A DNA stretch of 64,000 nt. It comes from Candidatus Neomicrothrix sp. UBA2517 (lineage in GTDB: Bacteria > Actinomycetota > Acidimicrobiia > Acidimicrobiales > UBA8592). This document shows, in pieces, positions 1 through 9,608 of the stretch. Where the stretch lies: assembly GCA_002341185.1 (NCBI GenBank), contig DDNP01000028.1, forward strand, positions 72,375 through 136,374, given 5' to 3'. The notes under the pieces were generated by a model, which ran no database searches, was not told where the DNA came from, and saw only the letters and a list, made by a program, of their open reading frames with translations. Positions within the stretch are counted from its first letter, which is position 1. The number at the start of each line of letters is the position of its first letter. The translations under genes were made by a program, and so were the position numbers.

Positions 1-2
1 TT

Positions 3-1463
3 GTTCTCAGCATGGCGGTCAAAGAATCTGTTCTCCTCACTATTTTTCTCTTTAGCATCTTCATACTTCTCTACTCCCTGCAGGAAAGTCTCTCATCCAT
101 TAAAAAAGCAACAACAAGACAACCTTCGCTACTCGTCTCTCAACTCGTTTTAGCAATAGGCTTACTCTCCCTAACACTTATGCTGGCCTGGTTAGGTGAA
201 GGTGGAGGAAAGGAGACCATAGTCAAACTGGCATGCTACGGCGGCTTTCTGCTTCTGCTCAACCTAGGAATTAGGATTGTGCCGACTTTACGGAAACAGC
301 ATCTACAAGCAATCTCGCTAATATGGTCGATAAGGGTAGTAAACATAAAACAATGGATTAGTTCACTCGCGGCAGCAAGCATCATATTCGTAGCCTTGTT
401 CACCCAATTATTCACTAATTTTTCCGGACCAAATACTCAAAGTGCTCCCAATGGGGCATTGCGCAATGGGATCACTGCAGGATTTCGATATTGGTCAAAT
501 CAGCAAAGCACAGGGGCAAGAGGAGACTCGCGCTGGCACTATTATCTCTCCGTGCTGGTTGCATACGAATGGGTGATACTACTCGTTGCTTTATTCGGAG
601 TATGGAAAATTATTCGAAAACCCACCCTCTTTAACCAAGCTATTCTGTGGTGGGCTACAGGGGGTATCATCGTATATTCGTGGGCAGCAGAACGAATGCC
701 ATGGCTGATCATCCATATCCTTTTGCCCACTATCATCATCGCAGGAATAGGTATCCAACATGTATGGGAGACAGTCTCCACTCGAAAGATCAAGAAACGA
801 CTTACCTACGTCATTACAATCTTGCTTCTGTTTTTCGTCACGTTTCAATCCGTGATTACAAACTTTGATGGACCCGGTGATCCGAACGAGCTTTTAGTCC
901 AAGCAGGACAAGCAACTCCTGAAGTAACTACCTGGGCAGACCAACTCTACGATCTCAATAGGGTGTTCTATGCAGAAAAGGGTAGACACTTATCCGTTCA
1001 AATAGACAACGAAATTTATTGGCCCTACGGCTGGTATCTGCGCGACTTCCCAACATCCACATACGCCTCAATTGCTCCCAAAAATGTAACCTCACTGAAA
1101 ACATCCCCTGATATTGTATTCCTGCCTCAATGGGACAGAGATCTCGCTGAAAACTTGTCAGGAGACTATACGGTATTGCCATACAATCATCGCTGGTGGT
1201 GGGTTCCACAATATGACGCAGGAATATCTAGTCTTGCAGACTCCCATACTTTATTGGGAAACTGGGCGCAGTGGATTTGGAGAAGGACACCTTGGCGCAA
1301 TATCGAAGGAAAACCTGCCCAATGCCCAGCGGCTCTCAGCGGTAACGTTTACATAAAAGATTCAGTTTTAGAACTTGCAAAGCAGACAGATGTTTGGAAC
1401 GAACCGCATCTCAATAAATCACGAAGTCTCAGAGATAGCTTCTGCCAATTCCCAAAGAATTGA
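3..1463 (+). CDS. Agl23-like polytopic membrane protein (5' partial)
   Basis: The reading frame is open from the window edge, so the N-terminus is probably missing; the first ATG is at 12. The visible 483 residues hold several hydrophobic segments, then a block with RYW, YYLSVLVAYEW and ERMPWL (about residue 229), and a soluble C-terminal part rich in Trp and Tyr. This pattern recalls the 'flippase activity-associated protein Agl23' family (TIGR03663), a GT-C/PMT-related membrane family that is found sporadically in archaea and Chloroflexi. The C-terminus overlaps the tail of the convergent gene by 45 bp. That neighbour looks like the DUF2298/YYY family, which as far as I recall accompanies Agl23-like genes, and this supports both calls. 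A role in surface glycan transfer or lipid-linked sugar metabolism is inferred only. Confidence 0.6.
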   Translation, partial: VLSMAVKESVLLTIFLFSIFILLYSLQESLSSIKKATTRQPSLLVSQLVLAIGLLSLTLMLAWLGEGGGKETIVKLACYGGFLLLLNLGIRIVPTLRKQHLQAISLIWSIRVVNIKQWISSLAAASIIFVALFTQLFTNFSGPNTQSAPNGALRNGITAGFRYWSNQQSTGARGDSRWHYYLSVLVAYEWVILLVALFGVWKIIRKPTLFNQAILWWATGGIIVYSWAAERMPWLIIHILLPTIIIAGIGIQHVWETVSTRKIKKRLTYVITILLLFFVTFQSVITNFDGPGDPNELLVQAGQATPEVTTWADQLYDLNRVFYAEKGRHLSVQIDNEIYWPYGWYLRDFPTSTYASIAPKNVTSLKTSPDIVFLPQWDRDLAENLSGDYTVLPYNHRWWWVPQYDAGISSLADSHTLLGNWAQWIWRRTPWRNIEGKPAQCPAALSGNVYIKDSVLELAKQTDVWNEPHLNKSRSLRDSFCQFPKN

Positions 1464-4400
1464 TTCATCGACACGGTAAATACTATTTAACTGCCCTCTA
1501 AAAACCTGACTGATACCAGGGTGCTCCCCTAAATGTGTTAATGCTTTAGAAGAGACAAAGCGTCGCTCCTGCACTCCCACGACAATATAGCTAACGTCGT
1601 AAGTGAGAAGAAAAGTTGTCATGTATTCATGACTCTCCAATGCATAAAATTTCTGAATCGCTAATTTTCGCTCACTGATCATGTCTTGGTAACCCATTCT
1701 CTGCTGGCGTTGATGTGATGACCAACCTAAAACCGTAGGGAGGCCCGTGTAAATCGAAATCCTGGAATTCCAGTCATAACTAAGTCCAGTCCATTCAACA
1801 ATCGTTGGGCTTCCATGAACAGATGATCTGAACCAGTTGATGAGCTCTAAATCTTCACCTATCTGAATCAATGAAGGTTCTGCATTTTGCCCACTATCGT
1901 AGCGAGCAAACGAGGGTTGCGAAGATAGGTAACTCATGCCATTTAGTGTTTTTAAATCCTTTGAGAAGCGAGCATCAAGCCGAGGCCCAATAGATGAAAC
2001 CGGGTATATGAGTGAGATAATCAAGATAATTACAAGGCTGGCTGGCCAAAAACCCGCAAAGGAAAATCGTTCAGGGTATGGTCGACGGACTTTTAATTCT
2101 CGAATATATTCCCAAATCAACTGAATTGATAAAGCAGATGACACAGCAAATAAAGCCCAGCATTGCAACCAAAATTTGAAAACAGTATTCATCCTCTCGA
2201 CATCATTAGACACAACAAATATTTCCGGACCGGCCAAAATAGCGAATCCCACTGCCCAAAAGCAAAGAGCGCTAACTCTTCGAACAGATCTAGAACTCAG
2301 AAGTTCTAGTACTAGAAGGTGCACAGTTGACGACAATCCAAAGACAGATAACGCAAATGCCCACCCGACAATTAAACCAAAGGAAACAGAAACAACTGTA
2401 TAAACGACAGAAGTAAAGAAATTTAAGCTAGTGGACTTACCACGAGGGAATCGGACACGAAAAGTCTTTGTTGCCTCCTCTTCTCTTCTCCTTCGATCGA
2501 TTTCAACAAACATGAAGGTAGCGGCGATAAAGAGAAAAAGGCCCCAATGTGATAGGAAATCACTAAAGGGTGATACCCAACTTGTTCTCTGTAAACCTAA
2601 ATCAAATGTTTGACGAGCCTGATCGTATGGAATTGCAAGGATCAAAAAACTTATAAAAGCAATAAGTAAATGCCGGATAAAAACTAACATGCGCAAACGC
2701 ACCTCACCAGGAACGACGCAACTAACTCCAGCGATCAAAGTAACCAGAACGGAAATCACTGTGATCAACCCAAACCTTGACCCAAAACCGCTCAAGGCTA
2801 TTGAAGAACCTATTACCAGCCAGAGAATAGATTCACTCTTTCGATTAACTAGACTCAATGAATCTACGTCCATGCGGTAACATGCACCACCTAACGAAAG
2901 TGCAACCAGAACGATTAGGCATAATGTCGGCGTATCCCAGGTATTCATCATTTTCGAGATTGCCATTATGAATCCAAGAGTTGAAGCAAGAACTATGGAA
3001 TGAAGAAACCTGCCTTCGTAGCAAGAAAAAATATACGCTAAAGACAGACCCACAAGTAACATAAAAATCGACATTCCCATTAAATGCGGGTGCAGATCGC
3101 CAAAAATAAAAGTAAAGAAAGGGAATTCAGTAATATCGAAATTTCCACTATTAACACGAGTGGGACTCCACCAATCGTACGAAGGTAATGGCGTACCTTG
3201 AACCCATGCCATAAAACCACCAAAGAACTCAAAAAAATCACCCACCACAGGCCAGTGACTCAATATATTCCATTTGTCTATTTCTCTAAATTGTTGGTGG
3301 TAGCGACGAATGCCGTCAAAAGTACCCGCAATAGCAAAAATAAAAGCTGTTAATAGTCCTAATTTCACAGCAGCAAAACTGATGGTTGACTTAACAGAAG
3401 TCCTTTTCTTAGAAAACCCAACTATGTTCACGACAATAGTCATAACGCCTACAACAGCTAGAGAGACGTAAGTCGCTAATCCAAACTGAAATACAAATTC
3501 AGGCCGCAATCCTAAAGCAACCATTGGAACAGCGAGCAAAAACCATCCAAAATAGTAATAATTCATCACACCGCCTGCAAACCAAGGATCATAAGGTGGA
3601 AGAGCCTCGCTCCTCCCGACTGCAGTTAGATATGCCAACTCCATCGGCTTTTCTCCACCGCGAAATGCATCCCACAAATCAGGATTCAAGAATCTAAGCA
3701 TCAAAACAGTAAAGAAAACCGAGGTGAACACAACTTCAACTGTTATCCATGTCCTCTTTTCGTGGATAAAGAAATCTTTGATGAGAGAACTACTCTTAAA
3801 CACATGCCAAATAGATCCTATTAACAAAATTAGTAAAGAAACAATAGGAGCGAATCTTGAAAAATCAATGAAACCCCAGGAGACAAGAACCCATGTGACC
3901 GTGCCTGTTGCAAGGAATCCGAATACTTTACTCAACCCATAACCACGATCAGGTAACGACTGACAAAGTCGAAGAATAAGTGGCAAGGTAATTAGCGCAG
4001 ATATCTGCAACCACAAAAACCACCACAACCATCCCAACGACCCCACAAAGAAATCAGATGAGAATCGCTCAGAAAAAGTTTCCCCGCTTTGCAAAGAACG
4101 ATATTGCGATGGGTGAAGTAGCAACGCATTCGCGGCGCCTTCGCGCGGTGACAAATTTGGAGCGTTCGCTGACGCAAACGGATTTAAAATCTGACGAGCT
4201 TTCTCAATATCCCACTTGTCTGATTTTTCCCAAACCGTTACTGTCGGGTGATCATAAACAGAGAACGTTTCTTCCCCTCCCCATGATGGAAGATCAAAAC
4301 CAAATAAAGAAGGCTTATTCTCAAATGAAGCAACGTTGATAAAACCTAACTGCCCACTAAACAATGACTCATAATAAGCAGTTGTAAATGGATACTCCGC

Positions 4401-6113
4401 AGGCATCCGAGGAATAGAGTCATACAACCTATTGCTAGATTCGATAATGTAATCCACCTCATCAAGTTGCGATAATAATAATTCTGGTTTTGATAAGCCA
4501 GTAATAGGGTCAACGGAAGAATCTGTGCGGAAAAGATCTAATTCAATAAACCTGTAGTCATTTCCCCCTCGAATGGTTGAGCGAACTGGAACAGTATCAT
4601 CCCAAACTTGACGAGAAATTGTGGAGTTATCGGGAACGTTCTCAACCACCCACGCTGTAGCAATCAACCTCGGATTAGTTTTTTGGTAAACGCCATTAAC
4701 AAAACCAATGCCCCAGAAAAGAACTACTCCGATCGTAAGTACGCAAAATAATAAAACGCAATTCCATGCAATCTTGTTGGGTTCATGAGCCCTTAACCGG
4801 CGAGATGCCCCAACCCACAATTTATGAATTCCAAACCCCCCAAAAACAATAAGGATCGGGTAAATGGGCAGGTAATACCGGTTCAAAGGATTGAATTGTT
4901 GCGTTACAAGCCCTCCTAAAGCTAGAAGAAACGAAACAGGTATCAATAAAGAAAAATCGTGTTCACGCAAGATTCTGCGACCAATAAAACCCATACCAAC
5001 TAGAACGCAAATACTTGTGGCTGGCCCCATACCGGACCAGAACATTGATTTCAAAGGGGAAAACAGGGGAATCCGGTTAACCCATTGTATAACCCAAGGG
5101 AAGTCTCCACCTTCGTTCACGGCTCGTAAGTATTGAAGGTCAGCAAGAAAATTTGGATCAAGGCGCAAAAAACCGGAGAAAGCATACGGCTGAAAGAGCC
5201 GAAACGTACCGATTCCCGATAATCCAGATACTGAAACTAAAGAGATAAAAGAGATAAAGGGCATGAAAAGCCTCATCCGACCAACTCCTGCAAAAGTTCG
5301 CTTTGAAAATACTGCTAAAGCGAACGCAAAGACTGGTGAAATAAAAACAATAAATCCTGTGAATTTCGATGCAGCCGCAAGTCCACAAAAGAATCCAATG
5401 AGAAGCGCCCTATAAATCCCTTTCCGGTTACAAATAGATTTATTATCTGAAATTTTTGATGATTTCAAAAATAGCACTGACAACAAAACTGCTGCGGTAC
5501 TAAAGAATGTCACCCATGGTTCAGATCCATGGAAATGACTATATTGAATATGGAGTGGGGAAAAAGTTAGAAGGGCTGCGGCGACTAAACCTGCAGGTCG
5601 AGAAAACAGAGCACGTCCCAACAAATAGGTAAGTAAAACAGTTCCAGTGTCAATTAAAGCAGCTAGTAATCTTCCAATATTTTGAACTTCATATCCGCTA
5701 TTGAAGGTTTTGACTGTGTAGCTCTCTCCGGACGAAGATAATCGATCTTCCTGCAGATTAATACCCGCCCTGTCAACAATTGAGACAACCCAATTGGATA
5801 AGAAAAAATCTGCCTCAAGAAATTCAGCGACACCTTTCGTTGCAAACAAGGGAAGAGTGCCATACACCCACGTATCTCGATAACTATACGGGTTTAAATC
5901 TGACTTCTCAGAATTAAAGTAAGTTACTGGGTCCTCCCAATTAATATCTGAGGTTACGATGCTCCAGTAACGTTCATCAGGGTGTTGGTGGGTCCCTTCA
6001 TCCCAATCTAAATTCCACACTCGTAAAATAAAGGCAACCAACAGCAGGATTACGAGCCCGATCCTTCTGAGGGATCTCCGCTTCTTCACTTTAAGTTGCA
6101 TGGGATTAGCCAT
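1419..6113 (-). CDS. Giant membrane protein: PMT-like N-terminal half plus DUF2298 (YYY) C-terminal half
   Basis: This 1564-residue polytopic protein begins with a basic segment and a first membrane helix. It is followed by DEGTHQHPDER (about residues 36-46), the acidic loop-1 motif of GT-C glycosyltransferases (PMT/GT39 type). The N-terminal half (to about 600) has the repeated helices of that fold. The second half has GGVMNYYYFGW near residue 851, the triple-tyrosine signature of the DUF2298 / Chlor_Arch_YYY family (TIGR03662), followed by many more helices and a soluble tail. The fusion of a PMT-like half to a YYY half is a known arrangement of that family. It probably acts in the cytoplasmic membrane on a polyprenyl-linked sugar, but the substrate is unknown. 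It overlaps the convergent Agl23-like gene. Confidence 0.65.
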   Translation of the reverse strand: MANPMQLKVKKRRSLRRIGLVILLLVAFILRVWNLDWDEGTHQHPDERYWSIVTSDINWEDPVTYFNSEKSDLNPYSYRDTWVYGTLPLFATKGVAEFLEADFFLSNWVVSIVDRAGINLQEDRLSSSGESYTVKTFNSGYEVQNIGRLLAALIDTGTVLLTYLLGRALFSRPAGLVAAALLTFSPLHIQYSHFHGSEPWVTFFSTAAVLLSVLFLKSSKISDNKSICNRKGIYRALLIGFFCGLAAASKFTGFIVFISPVFAFALAVFSKRTFAGVGRMRLFMPFISFISLVSVSGLSGIGTFRLFQPYAFSGFLRLDPNFLADLQYLRAVNEGGDFPWVIQWVNRIPLFSPLKSMFWSGMGPATSICVLVGMGFIGRRILREHDFSLLIPVSFLLALGGLVTQQFNPLNRYYLPIYPILIVFGGFGIHKLWVGASRRLRAHEPNKIAWNCVLLFCVLTIGVVLFWGIGFVNGVYQKTNPRLIATAWVVENVPDNSTISRQVWDDTVPVRSTIRGGNDYRFIELDLFRTDSSVDPITGLSKPELLLSQLDEVDYIIESSNRLYDSIPRMPAEYPFTTAYYESLFSGQLGFINVASFENKPSLFGFDLPSWGGEETFSVYDHPTVTVWEKSDKWDIEKARQILNPFASANAPNLSPREGAANALLLHPSQYRSLQSGETFSERFSSDFFVGSLGWLWWFLWLQISALITLPLILRLCQSLPDRGYGLSKVFGFLATGTVTWVLVSWGFIDFSRFAPIVSLLILLIGSIWHVFKSSSLIKDFFIHEKRTWITVEVVFTSVFFTVLMLRFLNPDLWDAFRGGEKPMELAYLTAVGRSEALPPYDPWFAGGVMNYYYFGWFLLAVPMVALGLRPEFVFQFGLATYVSLAVVGVMTIVVNIVGFSKKRTSVKSTISFAAVKLGLLTAFIFAIAGTFDGIRRYHQQFREIDKWNILSHWPVVGDFFEFFGGFMAWVQGTPLPSYDWWSPTRVNSGNFDITEFPFFTFIFGDLHPHLMGMSIFMLLVGLSLAYIFSCYEGRFLHSIVLASTLGFIMAISKMMNTWDTPTLCLIVLVALSLGGACYRMDVDSLSLVNRKSESILWLVIGSSIALSGFGSRFGLITVISVLVTLIAGVSCVVPGEVRLRMLVFIRHLLIAFISFLILAIPYDQARQTFDLGLQRTSWVSPFSDFLSHWGLFLFIAATFMFVEIDRRRREEEATKTFRVRFPRGKSTSLNFFTSVVYTVVSVSFGLIVGWAFALSVFGLSSTVHLLVLELLSSRSVRRVSALCFWAVGFAILAGPEIFVVSNDVERMNTVFKFWLQCWALFAVSSALSIQLIWEYIRELKVRRPYPERFSFAGFWPASLVIILIISLIYPVSSIGPRLDARFSKDLKTLNGMSYLSSQPSFARYDSGQNAEPSLIQIGEDLELINWFRSSVHGSPTIVEWTGLSYDWNSRISIYTGLPTVLGWSSHQRQQRMGYQDMISERKLAIQKFYALESHEYMTTFLLTYDVSYIVVGVQERRFVSSKALTHLGEHPGISQVFRGQLNSIYRVDESILWELAEAISETS

Positions 6114-6227
6114 GACAAAGACTAGATCGTCATAGCGAAAGAAACGAAGTTAGTAGCGATTCAGGTTTGAGTACCCAATTCATAAATAAACTTCATAAAG
6201 AGAAGCGAAGGTATCTCATTAAGCAAA

Positions 6228-6875
6228 ATGAGGCGGTATTATCATAATATGGCAGTTGATGAAACCCATGTTGGTGCTGATGCTTTAGAAGTTACCGAAG
6301 CGGCCCTATCTACAGTTATGGAAGTGCGGTCTGAGGAAGAGAACCCTGAATCTACAGCTCTCAGAGTAGCAATTACCGGAGCAAATGGTCCAGAATTCTC
6401 TTATGATCTCTCTTTTGAAGATATAGAAGAAGCTGCACCCGATGATCACATTTATCAGGTGAGCGAACTAACCATAGTTATTCCCAAAGTTGATCTTGAG
6501 AATTTATCCGGAGCAACTCTTGACCTTCCAAGCAATCCAATGCAAGGCGGGTTAGTAATACGAAACCCCAACCGCCCAAAGATGTTAGAAGGCGAAGATA
6601 TCGAGCTGATCGGAACACCAGGGGAGAAACTACAACAACTGCTTGATACACACATAAATCCGTCCTTAGCCGCACATTCTGGTTACGCAGAATTAGTAAA
6701 GATGGATGGTACTAGCGCTCATATCCTTATGGGAGGCGGTTGCCAAGGCTGTGCTATGTCAGCTGCGACCCTCAGGCAAGGAATTGAAGTAATGATTGCT
6801 GAAGCGATACCCGAAATTACAGAGATCGTTGACGTCACTGATCATGAAGCAGGAGAAAATCCTTTTTTTGAGTGA
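6228..6875 (+). CDS. nfuA: NfuA-like iron-sulfur cluster carrier
   Basis: The protein has 215 residues. Residues 25-110 form a degenerate A-type (HesB-like) domain without its cysteines, and residues 130-215 form a NifU C-terminal domain with GGGCQGCAMS (Cys about 172 and 175). This CxxC binds a 4Fe-4S cluster at the dimer interface in NfuA. The domain order and length fit NfuA. The start may be the ATG at 6249 (MAVDETHV), because the first seven residues look non-conserved and neither ATG has a strong ribosome binding site. It is a single gene, divergent from the YYY gene and convergent with dxs. Confidence 0.85.
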   Translation: MRRYYHNMAVDETHVGADALEVTEAALSTVMEVRSEEENPESTALRVAITGANGPEFSYDLSFEDIEEAAPDDHIYQVSELTIVIPKVDLENLSGATLDLPSNPMQGGLVIRNPNRPKMLEGEDIELIGTPGEKLQQLLDTHINPSLAAHSGYAELVKMDGTSAHILMGGGCQGCAMSAATLRQGIEVMIAEAIPEITEIVDVTDHEAGENPFFE

Positions 6876-6882
6876 GGTAGAA

Positions 6883-8721
6883 TTAGAAATCAGATTCCAA
6901 AATCGTTTTTACAATCCCATCAGGGTCAAGTCCTAATTCAGATAGAAGGGTTTCGGGGTTTCCTTGATCAACGAAGGAGACAGGAACTCCTTTAGTGATT
7001 ATTGTTGGCGTCGAACCTGTTGATTCACGCAAATGACTAGCTATTGAAGATCCTACACCCCCTTCAATGACTCCATCTTCAAGAGTCACAACCAGTGAAT
7101 GCTTATGAGCAGCAGCTAACATTTCGGGATCTAGCGGCGCGACGACACGAACATCCCAAACGCTTACGCTATAGCCATCTTTCTTAAGTATCTCAGCTGC
7201 GTCTTGAGCTGATTCAAGCATCTTCCCAACAGAAAGAATGCATATGTCAACTCCTTCAGAGACGACGCGGGCGTTTAAGCCTGACCCTACTTCATTTTCA
7301 GGCACAGAAGGAGCAGGAGTTCGTGGATAACGAATCGCCACAGGTCCAGTGGTGATGTCTAAAGCATCAGAGAACATTTGCTGAAGTTCTTGGTAGGACG
7401 AAGGAGCGAACATTGTCATTCCAGGGACCTTGGTGAGTAGCATCATATCTAATAATCCATGATGTGATGCTCCATCCGGTCCAGTGATTCCAGCTCGGTC
7501 AATACAGAAGATTACAGGTTGCTCATGTAAGGCTACGTCAAAGTTGACCTGATCAAAGGCTCGATTCAAGAAGGTAGCGTAAACTGCAACTACTGGTCGT
7601 AATCCGCCCATAGCCATGCCTGCAGCAGCAGTAGTAGCGTGCTGTTCAGCGATGCCGACATCAAAGAAACGATCAGGGAACCGTTCTGAGAAGGGGAGTA
7701 GACCAGTACTATCAGGCATTGCAGCTGTGATCGCCACCAGTTCTGGGTGGGTCTCGGCCTCTTTAATGAGAATCTCAGTAAAAGCAGAGGTGTAACTGCC
7801 AGGTTTAGGCGTCCCTATGTCATGGAGCCTTTTGATTGGGTCATTTTCAGCCGGGCCGTATCCTCTACCTTTCTCAGTCAGAACATGAATTACAGTTGGG
7901 CCTTCAAAACCAGAAGCATTTCGAAGTGCCTTTTCAAGTGCTTCAACATTGTGCCCATCAAACGGCCCATTGTATCGAATCCCAAGATCCTCAAAGAAAG
8001 AAGTAGGATCCCAAATTTCCCTAACAGCTGCCTTTGCCGCATCAATTGCCCGCTCAACTGAAAGTCCGAGAACTTCCCGAGATGGTAACAAGCTTTTAAC
8101 TTTCGATTCAATCTTTTCTTGTTGCTCAAGGTATTTCGGGTTGTTCCGCAACTTTTTGAGACTATCCGAAAGTAGAGAAACCGTTGGCGCATACGACCTG
8201 CCATTATCATTTAGGATAATGATCGCATTACTGCCAGAGTGACCAAGGTTATTTAGACCCTCAAATGCCATTCCGCCAGTCAAAGCTCCATCACCGATTA
8301 CGGCTATAACTCTTCTGCCTTCTCCGATACTGCTTTCTTGAGCTGTTGCAATACCGAATGCGTAACTTAATGCAGTAGAAGCATGGCTGTTCTCGATCCA
8401 ATCATGGTCAGATTCAGAGCGGCTGGGATAACCGGAGAGGCCTCCATCTTTTCGAAGAGTTTTAAAATCTCCTAACCTTCCTGTGAACATTTTGTGAACG
8501 TAAGCCTGATGGCCAGTATCCCAAAGGAGAATGTCGCGTGGAGAATCAAAGACACGGTGGAGTGCAATAGTAAGCTCTACTACGCCTAAGTTTGATCCTA
8601 AATGCCCACCATTTTCCTGCACTGTTTCGACAATAAACTCACGTATTTCGGAACTTAAGGAAGTCAACTGATCATATGACAATCGCCTTAAATCAGCTGG
8701 GCATGTGATCTGTTCAAGCAT
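6883..8721 (-). CDS. dxs: 1-deoxy-D-xylulose-5-phosphate synthase
   Basis: Joins pyruvate and glyceraldehyde 3-phosphate in the first step of the MEP isoprenoid pathway, with thiamine diphosphate as cofactor. Visible motifs are the N-terminal GHQAYVHK, the ThDP-binding GDGALTGGMAFEGLN, and the pyrimidine-domain DRAGITGPDGASHHG, followed by a transketolase C-terminal domain. I place the start at 8721 (MLEQITCP), where GAGGA lies 5 nt upstream and the length (612 aa) fits the family; an in-frame ATG at 8766 has no such support. In this organism the pathway would feed undecaprenyl phosphate and the carotenoid/retinal needed by the rhodopsin at 55.9 kb. Confidence 0.95.
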   Translation of the reverse strand: MLEQITCPADLRRLSYDQLTSLSSEIREFIVETVQENGGHLGSNLGVVELTIALHRVFDSPRDILLWDTGHQAYVHKMFTGRLGDFKTLRKDGGLSGYPSRSESDHDWIENSHASTALSYAFGIATAQESSIGEGRRVIAVIGDGALTGGMAFEGLNNLGHSGSNAIIILNDNGRSYAPTVSLLSDSLKKLRNNPKYLEQQEKIESKVKSLLPSREVLGLSVERAIDAAKAAVREIWDPTSFFEDLGIRYNGPFDGHNVEALEKALRNASGFEGPTVIHVLTEKGRGYGPAENDPIKRLHDIGTPKPGSYTSAFTEILIKEAETHPELVAITAAMPDSTGLLPFSERFPDRFFDVGIAEQHATTAAAGMAMGGLRPVVAVYATFLNRAFDQVNFDVALHEQPVIFCIDRAGITGPDGASHHGLLDMMLLTKVPGMTMFAPSSYQELQQMFSDALDITTGPVAIRYPRTPAPSVPENEVGSGLNARVVSEGVDICILSVGKMLESAQDAAEILKKDGYSVSVWDVRVVAPLDPEMLAAAHKHSLVVTLEDGVIEGGVGSSIASHLRESTGSTPTIITKGVPVSFVDQGNPETLLSELGLDPDGIVKTILESDF

Positions 8722-8792
8722 AGTAGTCCTCATTTGTAAACTACCAACATAATACCTCGTGAACACAGCTACATAGCTATGAAATTCGACAC

Positions 8793-9596
8793 CTATAAAT
8801 TACTTACCTTGGTATTCTCTTGAGAAATGGTTTTACTAACCCAAGAGTTCAACTTGACTCCAAGACAATAAGCGACCCCAAGCACAGCCGCCCCCCCGAC
8901 GGCGTCAATCCAATAGTGGTTAGCGGTCACCAGAATCGCAAACAACGTCCAAATCGGATACGAAGCAATAGCGATACGACTGGTTCGGCTTTCTAAATGT
9001 CTTCTAATTGCAAGCCAACTCCATAGAGCCCATGCAAAATGCAAGCTAGGCATCGCGGCATATTGGTTTGAAAGGCTTTCCATTAGTCCAGAATCGAAAC
9101 TCCATAGACCACCATATTCTGCCATTGTGTCAATAAACGGGCTATCAACGCACGCACCTACTTCTCTGCAGTTGCCTAATAGTCGCGGGGGCATTAAGGG
9201 GAACAAGGCAAAACCTACCAAGGCAAGCCCTGTTGTCAGTAGACCGATAGTCCTCCATTTCGTATATTCAACTGGTACTCGAACAAATAGAAAAATTAGC
9301 ACACCAAGAGTCACAACAAAATGAAGAGTTCCGTAGAAGATATTCCAGAAGCGCAAAAACCAGACCCAACCGTCAAACCAGCTTTGTAATGATGGCTCAA
9401 AATAGAAGCCAAGAAATCGCTCAGTTTCGATCATGTAGTCTGCGTTACGATAGGCCGTATCAGAAGTTACCGATGCGGATCCAAATTGATTCCTAACCCA
9501 CGAATAACACGTATAACAAATAGTTAATAGAAATAATTCACGTACCCATACCAATTTCTTAGATGAATAATTAACTTGAATTACATCATCACGCAT
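8793..9596 (-). CDS. PAP2-superfamily membrane phosphatase
   Basis: The 267-residue polytopic protein carries the phosphatase signature in three parts: PPRLLG after a membrane helix, PSLHFAW (about 184-190) and ANHYWIDAVGG (about 225-235) with the catalytic His and Asp. This arrangement fits the PAP2_3 group (inositol-phosphorylceramide-synthase-like / lipid phosphatase). A substrate such as phosphatidic acid or a polyprenyl diphosphate is inferred. It lies on the same strand as dxs and the YbhN-like gene, with gaps of 71 bp (from the preferred dxs start) and 12 bp, so they could be co-transcribed. Confidence 0.75.
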   Translation of the reverse strand: MRDDVIQVNYSSKKLVWVRELFLLTICYTCYSWVRNQFGSASVTSDTAYRNADYMIETERFLGFYFEPSLQSWFDGWVWFLRFWNIFYGTLHFVVTLGVLIFLFVRVPVEYTKWRTIGLLTTGLALVGFALFPLMPPRLLGNCREVGACVDSPFIDTMAEYGGLWSFDSGLMESLSNQYAAMPSLHFAWALWSWLAIRRHLESRTSRIAIASYPIWTLFAILVTANHYWIDAVGGAAVLGVAYCLGVKLNSWVSKTISQENTKVSNL

Positions 9597-9608
9597 CAGA
9601 AACCTAAA

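Noticed and set aside
6883..8766. Longer dxs beginning at the ATG at 8766.
   Set aside because: The extra 15 residues resemble nothing in the family, and the ATG at 8721 has a GAGGA 5 nt upstream.
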